Below, in pieces: positions 56,238-64,000 of a DNA stretch of 64,000 bases. Each line of letters begins with the position of its first letter. Positions within the stretch are counted from its first letter, which is position 1. The notes under the pieces were generated by a model, which worked only from the letters and a program-made list of their open reading frames with translations, did no database searches and had not been told where the DNA came from. The DNA lies in assembly GCA_009763385.1 (NCBI GenBank), contig CM019831.1, positions 19,742,080 to 19,806,079 of the forward strand. Reading direction: 5' to 3'. This stretch comes from Coix lacryma-jobi var. lacryma-jobi (Eukaryota > Streptophyta > Magnoliopsida > Poales > Poaceae). Both the position numbers and the translations under genes were made by a program.

Positions 56238-58565
56238 TGAGAACATATATGATGAAGGATTGACTTTGTTTGGAAGGTTTGAGGCTTTTACCCGGTTGAG
56301 TCTATATCTCGCTATGCGCTTAATGTTTATGACTAACCAGTGGCGTTGAGTTGTGGTGTTCCCGTGTTGGTGTGAGTGTGCAACATGTGTCTCTTGGCTG
56401 TGCTGATGTGCAGGTATGGAGCTCGGATACAGTGGTCGATGGCGAGGTGAAGGTCAAGTAGAGACGTGCCATGCCGACGGACCGGGAGCGGTGAAGGATG
56501 GGCGTGCCGTGCGGCGGACGTGCCAAGCCGATGTACCCAGAGCGGTGAAGGGCATACGTGAGGCTTGGACTGACGGATGTGCGATGCATCGACCGAGTCG
56601 GGAGGAAGACGATGGCGTCATGGCACTTGGCGGGAGGTAGGACACGGGCTTGCGTGCGGCGCAAGTGCCATCGGCCGAGTCAAGAAGGAAGGCGAAGGCG
56701 TTGTGCCCGGCGTGGAGGCTGGACATGCATCGGCATCGGTGCTGGTGGTCGGGGTGTGCGAACCACATCCCGTCTACGGCGCGGGTTCGGTAGCTGAGCC
56801 TCAAAAAGCTACCTCGACGGTTTCCGAGTTTGGGCCACAAAACTCGAGGTGGCGGGTTTCTGAGTTTGTGCCTCAAAACTCGGTGAGGACGGTTTCCAGG
56901 TTTGGGCCTCAAAAGCTGGGCTGGCCGGTTTCCGAGTTTGGGCCTCAAAACTCGGGGTGGACGGTTTGCCAGGTTTGGGCCTCAAAACCTAGGCTGGCGG
57001 GTTTACCGGTTTGGGCCTCAAAACCAGGCGGAGGTTCCTATGCGGAACGGTCGACGCGTGGCGGCGTGGAAAGGCTGGCGCGGCGGCGAAGCTATCCACG
57101 AGGAAGGCGCGGTGGTCGACAGTGACGGCACATGGCGGCATCCTGGAGCTTGCGTCGAGGCGAAGCGAAGGATGAGAAGGCGCGTGGCCGTCGGATGAAA
57201 AATGGTAGGGTTGGACAGTTTTACCCCTGGGGGGTATTTGGGTCAGTGCTTCATGTGAGGGCATTTTGGTCTTCGGACATGCGCCTATATATATGAAGGG
57301 GGCTGGTTAGGGCAGCCTATCCTTGGAGGCGTCACTCTCATTTTGTTCATTTGAGAGAAGGCTAGGGTTAGAGACAGGAGTGGCTCTTGTTCTTGAGCTT
57401 TTCGCCATCCACGCTTTGTTGTTGCGAGGAGTGGTTTGTAACCCGACACCGAGTGCTACTCAATTCATCATCTAGTAGCAATCCAAGGATCAAATTCGTC
57501 CTCCTCTTGTTGGCTGCGATTTTGGATCGATTCGTGTTTTGTTCTTCGCGTTTTCGTTTTTCCCTTCTCGGAGATTTGCCTCGTTCTCCCTCTCCGAGCA
57601 ACGATTTGCGATTCCGTTTGAATCAAATTGTTCTATGCCGTGAGCTCGTTCTTTCCATCGAAGGATTTCTACTCTAACCTCACGAGCACATAGATCGGGT
57701 GGAAATCGCGTTCGTTCTTCGTTCTTCCCCTTTTCTAGTGTTCTTCCAATTTCTCAAGGATTAGATGGTTTGGAGCGATGATATCCTAGGATTAGCTTCC
57801 CAACACATACAAGAACACTTGGGTGAAGTTAGTTTGCAGGCTTGTTCGATTTGGTGAAGATCCAATCGATTTTGGTTTCCTCCCGTGCTGTTTTTGCACT
57901 GTCTGGGCAGTGGCGGACTGTCCGGCCATCGGGACTCGGCCAGATCAGACCAGCGCAGCGTGCACTGTTCTCGGTCATTTTGACCAGCGGACAGTCCGCC
58001 GTTGACAGGCGTCGACAGTCCGGGCCCGAGCAGGGACACTTCAGCAGCTTCGCTGTTTTTGTTGTCTGACCGGCGGACAGTTCGGCCCCTAGTGACGGAC
58101 AGTCCGGCTCACACCGGACAGTCCGGGAACCTAATGGCGGACAGTCCGGGAGCCTGCAGTTTGTGCAGTTTTAGTGCGTTTGCTCTCCCAACTTTTCCGC
58201 TTCGCTTCTAGACTTCTCGTTTGCTCCTAGAGTTCACATAGGAACCTCTCTACCTATCTTTGCTACGTGTTAGCATAGGTATTTAGAGGAATCCCAACGT
58301 AGCCCTCCATCTACGTTTGGGAGTGGGTCTTTCAGGTACGAACTTGACTCGGAGTTTTGGGAGTTTTGATTTGCTCTCTCTTGTGTGGTGCTTCGCTGTG
58401 ATCCTAGGGATTATCCACCCTCTTTCCGAGGGTCATGGGCATCACGTTTGAGTCCGAAACTTTTGTGGTTGATTTTGTTGGGACAGAGACTAGAATTTCG
58501 AAAGAAATTTTTAGACTCTCATTCACCCCCTCTGGTCGCCTTGCTTTAGCATTTTCGGTCCTTGA
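56238..58565 (+). repeat. 3' LTR, 2328 bp
   Basis: It ends CCTTGA where the 5' LTR ends CCTTCA, a change in the terminal CA. It has the hairpin array (56815-57030), TATA-like sequence (57286-57294) and CGGACAGTCCG cluster (57910-58160). It lacks the 65-bp block of the 5' LTR but has an extra block of about 50 bp near 57320-57368 that includes CATTTTGTTCATTTGAGAGA. Confidence 0.92.
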
Positions 58566-58788
58566 GACATCGATTAGTCCTTAATTACATGGGACTAGCT
58601 AAGTAGCTAGTAGTTATACACATATCATATCTTAACCATTTATTTTGTGTATATGTTACTTATATCCTGTTCATTTGATGTTAATGTAAATTTTGGGAGG
58701 GGTGACACAGTTGCATCCTAGCACAATGGTCAGACAAAACATTCTGACTTTTCCTGCGCATGCTAGGGGCAGATTTTGCTGAGCGTGG

Positions 58789-58992
58789 CTACAACACAAC
58801 ACATTGTCGGTACACATCTGGCGGCTGGATCAGCTCGGGAAAAAGACATTGCGTTCTTCTGAGGCCATCTCCCATGCCGTCACCAAACCCGAGCAATATT
58901 GTGGTTGCCAATGCTAATGTGATGATCACCAATGCCAACAATGTTGCATTGACTGCACACTGAGATTTGAATTCTGATCCACCACCCAACAT
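58789..58992 (-). pseudogene. Hydrophobic exon-like fragment
   Basis: The minus strand encodes a possible membrane helix (NATLLALVIITLALATTILL) followed by a Gly/Asp/Arg-rich tail and a stop. The plus strand is also open here, so coding is unproven. It may belong with the other helix-like fragments at 11510-11581 and 60443-60517. Confidence 0.3.
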
Positions 58993-60111
58993 CAGGATCT
59001 CTGCCTTCTACATGTGTACATCGCTGGATAGACAGTTTCTTTTCCAACGTGCTTGGAATTGATCTGCTGGTAGTTATTCGAAATAGCCAAAAAAAGATGT
59101 TTTTTCATTTTTATAAAAAAGTGAAGTTTATTTTGTTTTGCAGTAGAAAATGTGAAGTTCTTTAGTGCACAAATGTGTATAATATTTTGGTTTGAAATTT
59201 CATATGTAATCTACTTCTTAGATGATCTTAGCTGCACTATCTTTTCATTGTACTGCATATATGTACCTAATGAAGTATAAAATTCGGACAAGAACAATAG
59301 AAAACACAATATTTTAAGTTTATTCTAGTTCTTAGATGATCCAAATTTTCGAGGTGAACGTCCATCTCACACAAGGGCTACAGATGGAGAGCATAATTGG
59401 CGTGTGTTATGGATGCACACACAAAAAAAGGATATCAGGAGCTATTAGTAATAACATGCCACTTTGACGGGTAATCAACTAATGAATACATTGAAACGTA
59501 TTGATGTAGTCTCCAATCAAAGAGCTGTAAGCTTTTGCTTTACAGTTTAGTCTTGGATCCAATTATGCTGAAACGATGGCAGTAATCACTTTACTCCCAG
59601 CAGATATATAACTGCATTGTAGTTTTACACTTTTATTTTTAAATTTTACTGTTTTTCCCTGTTTAACATACAGTCGGGCACACAAGAGCTGGTGGAAAAC
59701 ATAAGAGGAACTTTTAATAAATGTAATGCCTTTGTATTGATTGTCACTGAAGATCCTCTGTGTTCTAATACATTTTGAGGGACAGATGGACTTATATATC
59801 AGAGTAGTTGCTTCCCTTCTACTTCCGAGATCATAGTATCGTATTAAACTACAAACAGATGGTTCAAAGGCCTATGATCAATTATAATTGGTTGCTAATT
59901 TGGGTGTGTTTCATTTAGTTATGCAATCATACATGACTAGTGACTATGAGCTAAGTGTGAGATAATTTCTAACAGGAGTGGAACCTAAAACACAACACAG
60001 GAAAACATTCTGAGGAACCGTTGGCCATATATGGAGTAGCTGCTGCTTCCCTTCTAGCTACCTCCAGATTTTTGCACAGTTTTCATATATTGGTTAACAA
60101 CTGATGGGTTT

Positions 60112-60351
60112 TCATTCACTTACACTATCATGGGTCTCCACACCCTGTCTACTGTAAGCACTGGCCTTGGAAGGTATTAGGAAATGCGAGATCGGAGTAT
60201 TCAGAGGTTTCTCGTTCATCTGCTTCTTTAGTATTCCAAAGTCATTCCCTTGTGCAGCCGGTGATGAACTCTGCAGGTTAGAAGACCTTGATGGAATTTC
60301 TACTCCTTCAGTAGCTGCTGCAGGCTGTATCCGTTTCTCTATATCTATCAA
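60112..60351 (-). pseudogene. Terminal exon-like frame (DIEKRIQ ... ISHFLIPSKAS)
   Basis: The longest and best preserved copy of the repeated terminal exon. On the minus strand an AG precedes DIEKRIQPAAATEGVEIPSR. The frame continues through SSSPAAQGNDFGILKKQ and ends ISHFLIPSKASAYSRQ... with a stop at 60112. Its first part matches 31393-31660, and its last part matches 11870-12112, 30640-30730, 33127-33195 and 47957-48030. I do not recognise the family. It could be the last exon of a host gene lying beyond the window, or a decayed copy. Confidence 0.4.
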
Positions 60352-60442
60352 GTAGGATTGTCAGTTTCTATGATGAGTCATCTAAACTGCTCATCACCTC
60401 TTACAACACTTTGGATTACAATAAGAGCCGTGAGTTTTTGCT

Positions 60443-60517
60443 TTACAGGTTAGTCTTGGCTTCGACAAAGACTGCTCCAATAATCAGAATGCACGCTGCA
60501 ACGATAACAGAATGCTC
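60443..60517 (-). pseudogene. Small hydrophobic exon-like fragment
   Basis: It encodes EHSVIVAACILIIGAVFVEA and a stop on the minus strand, similar in pattern and end to 11510-11581. Confidence 0.35.
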
Positions 60518-60955
60518 GTCTCTACATTGCATCACATTTTTACCATTTGTTTTTATTTTTAAGCTTGAGTTTTCCCCATGCCAATAATGTACATAAGAGC
60601 AAACACGAGTTGTTCAAAAACATAAGCGGAACTTCTGAAATTCATAATGCTAGTGTATTTAATGTAACATATATATGACCCCGCTGTTCCCCCTGCATTT
60701 TGCATGGCAGATGGAAATCAAATTATGTGCTGTTTGGTTACTTGCATTGTAAGCAAACGTAAATGGAAGCAGTTCAAATTCTTAAATGGACGTCACTGTG
60801 GGAGAATTGGAAATAATGGAAGGATTGTTTCTGGTGGTGGACTAGTTTGATTTCTCTGACTTTGAGCGACATGGAATCGATGATTACTTAGGTGGTCAAG
60901 CCACCATGCCATACATGGTTGTTTCACACTGCTACAGAGGAATTAACCGAGCCAG

Positions 60956-61980
60956 CACTACTGGAGAAGTCCTCTCTGCCGAGGGCTAGAGACGCTCGGC
61001 AAAGCCTCTAAGGCCTCGACAAAGGCTTTACCGAGTGTAGCTCTCGGCAAAGAGTTCTCGGCGAAAATCTGATCGGGAAAGGAGCCTTTGCCGAGAGCCT
61101 CAGGCAGCTCTCGACAAAAAAAAAGTAGCCATTAACGGCCGGCTGCTGTTGGCGGCTTCTTTGTCGAGCGCCATCTGGCATGCTCTCAGGAAAGATTTTT
61201 TATTTTTTTTTTAAAAAAACTTTGCCGAGAGCCCAACTGGTAGGCTCTCGGTAAAGATTAATTTATTTTTTTTAAAAAAATCTTTGCCGAGAGCTCACGT
61301 GGCAGGCTCTCGGCAAAGAGACATTTTTTTTGTTTGAAAATTCTTTGCCGAGAGCTCATGGCCCGGCTCTCGGCAAAGACCTAGCCTTTGCCGAGTGCTA
61401 TGGCCAAAGCTCTCGGCAAAGCTGGGAAATGGATTTTCTGATAGCCCATTTCGCCAACTTTGCCGAGAGTTGCTCTTAGGGCAAAAAATTTTTCCCTCTG
61501 ATTTTTTTTCTTCGACCTTATTACATATACATATCACATTCATCACATATAGCACACAAATCACATATATATATCATATTAATCACATTTCACATCATGA
61601 GACATAGCCCACGTACACATATATCATATATATCACATATCACAAGTCGCTCTCGGCAAAGAAATTACAAAAAAATAGTCAAAGCCTTTGCCGAGAGCCT
61701 AACAGATGGCTCTCGGCAAAGTTGGCGGCATAGGTGGGCCGTTTGCGAAGTTGGGCCTTTGCCGAAGGCTACCGTATGCCGAGAGCTTGACCCTCGACAT
61801 ATTGTATCTTTGCCGAGAGCCATAGTTTGCCGATGGCTCTGCTCTCGGCATAGAATATTTTGCCGACGGTTTTCTTGTGTCGAGCATCGGCTCTCGGCAA
61901 AGGTGACCTTTGCCGAGCGCCCGATATTTGCCTCTCGGCAAACCGTGGGACGCTCGGCAAATGCGCCGTCTCTGGTAGTG
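60956..61980. mobile_element. Non-autonomous CACTA element, 1025 bp
   Basis: It begins CACTACTGGAGAAG and ends CGTCTCTGGTAGTG, flanked by CAG (60953-60955 and 61981-61983). The interior is made of TTTGCCGAGAGC / GCTCTCGGCAAAG repeats around an AT-rich centre, with no coding. The repeat word differs by one base from that of the 5.2-kb CACTA element (GAGAGC against GAGTGC), pointing to related but separate families. Confidence 0.93.
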
Positions 61981-61983
61981 CAG

Positions 61984-62100
61984 TCCAAAACGATTAACCG
62001 AGGCGAACATCCTAACCACCGAGGCAATCCAAAACGATTAACCGAGGCGAACATCCTAACCGTTGAGGCGGTCCATCAATTAACAGAGGCGGACATCTTT
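61984..62100. repeat. 44-bp tandem repeat with AACCGAGGCGAACATCCTAA
   Basis: Two full copies and a diverged third of a unit TCCAAAACGATTAACCGAGG plus CGAACATCCTAACC and GAGGC. This is probably subterminal sequence of an older CACTA-like element. Confidence 0.8.
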
Positions 62101-64000
62101 AAGATGCCCAACTCCATTAATGTTCTCCAAAAAAACCCAAATAACCAAAAAATGTTGAAACTTTGTGGACTCGAAACAACTAACAATACCATATATCCGC
62201 CACTGCTTGTCATACTCATTCATATGTATATATAATATGTTATTGTTTTATATGCATATTTTTTAATCTTATATTAAATATTTTGGCTACTAAATGAACT
62301 CAAATGAAAGAACTTGTAACTACAAAGTTTTAAATCTTGTAAAGTACAACTTTGATATGTTTGCAAAGTTCAAAAATTTGTGTCTCAAAATAGGTGAATT
62401 TTAAACACATATCTATATCTACAACTTTGGTATAACTATGTGAACATGTGAGATCGTTTACATATTCTAAATTTTAGATTTTAAAATTTGAAACCTTTAC
62501 ACACATATATGGGACTCCGAAGAACTTCGTATTAAAAACTTTTCAACTTAGATTCTATTAATGGTTTTACACCTTTCGTTTAAAGGTTTGACTTTTTTCT
62601 CCCCACTCAAACATTTAATAAACGCAATGCTTCTGTATTCACTTGTGATCCTCGATCTACTCTCATATTGAGGTTGAGGGAGATGGACTTATAAAACAGA
62701 GTAGCTGCTTCCCTTCTAATCCAGACTTCGTAGTAGCATATAAAACTTACACACGGTCCAAAAGGACGTTGATATCAGTTATCACATAATTAATTAGTTG
62801 CCGGGTGTTTTATATTTAGCTATGCTAGTGACATTAAGCACTCGGCAACCGGCCCAACTGCCTCAGAGCTAATTTTTGAAACACCTTATAAAAGATTTTA
62901 TGTAGTAGTGTGACGACCGCGTCTATTAATCAATGATTTTCAGAGGGACCCGGCCTCCATTAATGTTTTAGGGAGGCACAAATTTTCCTTGAGCTCTCCT
63001 AACCATTTACAAAGGCTGTAGCTAGATGCGTGTGTCTCCATTAATATTTTTGCATGTTATAAAAAATCATTTTTATAGTAGTGAGGTTTTGAGCTTCCTC
63101 CTCGATGGTTGATTCATTCTCTAGTAGCATGAAGCCAGTCATGGTTGAAATTGGCAGAGGGGTGTGAAGAAAGAACAATGGTGGTTTCAGAGTATATCAT
63201 TTGCATTTGGTGCACATTTTTGGCTTTCCCCACATAATTAAGCATTGGTGAAGGGTATCAGAACATGGGCTACTGAACACTTGCGCTACTGAATAATGAC
63301 TATCACTATCTGTCAGCTATGCATTCAAAATGGCAGAGACACAACCAATAAAGATCAGAAATACATCAAACGAATAGTGGGCGGTAATAACAACCTTCAC
63401 CAACGGCCCAATTGGCATCGCGCGCCCCTGTTTTGTCAACCAAGAATGCAACAGTTTCACCATAGGTTATGTTACAACCAGCAGAGATAAGGTGTATGAT
63501 GTGATAGCTCATTCTGTAGTACTGTCACCAAGCTGAATTATGTAGATTTGAGACAATCATAATATAGGCATCAACCTTGCTCAAGAGTGTAATGCATTTT
63601 TTCAAATTCATTGCATTTACATCTATTCGCCAGATATGTTTGATGTGAATGAGATGAACTTGTATTGATTGAGTCAAGCATTCTTGTCATTCGGTGCAAA
63701 TAGAAAATTTGTACATCGATGCATCATATTTTCGACAAGTCATGAAAAGCCTACAACAATGAGGGGAAGTTGTTGAGGACGTTGAATATAAGTAGGTGAT
63801 TGTCAAATATGAGACTAACATCAATACTATGAAAGATATAGCAGAGTGCATAATGGTTTTGGAGGCTACAATGTGCTCAACCAATTCATCTATGTTCTAC
63901 TTTATTTCATGAAAGTTCACAACAGGAACTTATTTTCATAACAGAATATATGTTTTAATTTCGATCATTAAGAATAATGATAGCATGAAAGAATTAGCCG
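62101..64000. other. Spacer to the end of the window
   Basis: AT-rich and without a supported gene. It contains one more diverged copy of the local repeat (about 62580-62830), two CACTA-like ends in the same orientation (TTATGTAGTAGTG at 62898-62910 and TTTTATAGTAGTG near 63075-63087), and a short minus-strand HVLIPFTNA frame near 63243-63270 that recalls the terminal-exon fragments. Confidence 0.45.

Larger units (their letters stand above)
48226..58565 (+). mobile_element. Internally deleted copia-type LTR retrotransposon (SIRE/Maximus-like), non-autonomous, 10.3 kb
   Basis: LTRs at 48226-50588 and 56238-58565 start TGAGAACATATATGATGAA. They enclose an initiator-Met-type primer site, a gag-like gene, an RNase H remnant and a polypurine tract, and are flanked by GACAT (48221-48225 and 58566-58570). 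Protease, integrase and RT are missing. A deletion seems to join gag to the end of pol. A long 3' region with repeats follows. The LTRs differ by several indels and many substitutions, so it is clearly older than the Tat element. Confidence 0.92.
58571..60926. other. Spacer with decayed minus-strand fragments
   Basis: AT-rich. Besides the fragments listed separately, the pattern AGAAGGGAAGCAGCTACTC plus TATATAAGTC plus GAGGATC (minus strand) occurs at about 59740-59825 and in part at 60030-60060, 60650-60700 and 62630-62720. This supports local duplication of one ancestral unit. Confidence 0.5.
60927..62910. mobile_element. Possible older CACTA-like element hosting the 1-kb CACTA insertion
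   Basis: A CACTGCTACAGAGGAATTAA word at 60927 and an inverse GTAGTAGTG end at 62910 could be diverged termini. TTAACCGAGGCGAAC-type words lie next to the left side, on both flanks of the nested element. No matching target duplication is seen, so this is tentative. Confidence 0.3.

Overview
This window looks like a heterochromatic, transposon-packed stretch of a large grass genome, probably a panicoid grass of the maize/sorghum/sugarcane group. The reasons are the very large Ty3 and Ty1 LTR retrotransposons, CACTA elements with TTTGCCGAGTGCC-type subterminal repeats, an L1-type LINE, MITEs, and almost no ordinary host gene. I see no bacterial-style operons, rRNA, tRNA or CRISPR.

Layout. (1) 1-11227: a minus-strand Ty1/copia element, with its 5' LTR at 10928-11227 and its 3' end beyond the window start. 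It was later hit by a 3.2-kb CACTA element (149-3328) and by an LTR element now reduced to a 4.1-kb solo LTR (4427-8549). (2) 11228-14033: spacer with a LINE 3' fragment and decayed coding-like fragments. (3) 14034-30316: a CACTA remnant split by a 16-kb Ty3 element of the Tat type (14233-30219). The Ty3 LTRs differ at only about four positions. Its gag-pol is on the plus strand. A five-exon gene with consistent splice phases and its own TATA box lies on the opposite strand at 22991-27230. (4) 30317-34380: spacer with decayed fragments. (5) 34420-34791: a MITE beside TA-rich microsatellites. (6) 35071 to about 42540: a full-length L1-type LINE (minus) with a 256-bp CACTA-type MITE in ORF1. (7) 42695-47894: a CACTA element carrying a seven-exon Transposase_24-type gene and a large inverted repeat. 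(8) 48226-58565: a non-autonomous, internally deleted copia-type LTR element with 2.3-kb LTRs. (9) 58571-64000: spacer with more decayed fragments and a 1-kb CACTA element (60956-61980).

How it fits together. Target-site duplications give a clear nesting order, and in two cases (copia, LINE) the coding frame of the older element runs exactly across the insertion point. Almost every sense-strand retroelement or transposase frame carries nonsense codons or frameshifts. The exception is the antisense gene of the young Tat element, whose 1296 codons are open across five GT-AG exons. Between the transposons, on the minus strand, I can see short related coding-like pieces repeated many times. They suggest an old, locally multiplied host gene family that I cannot identify.
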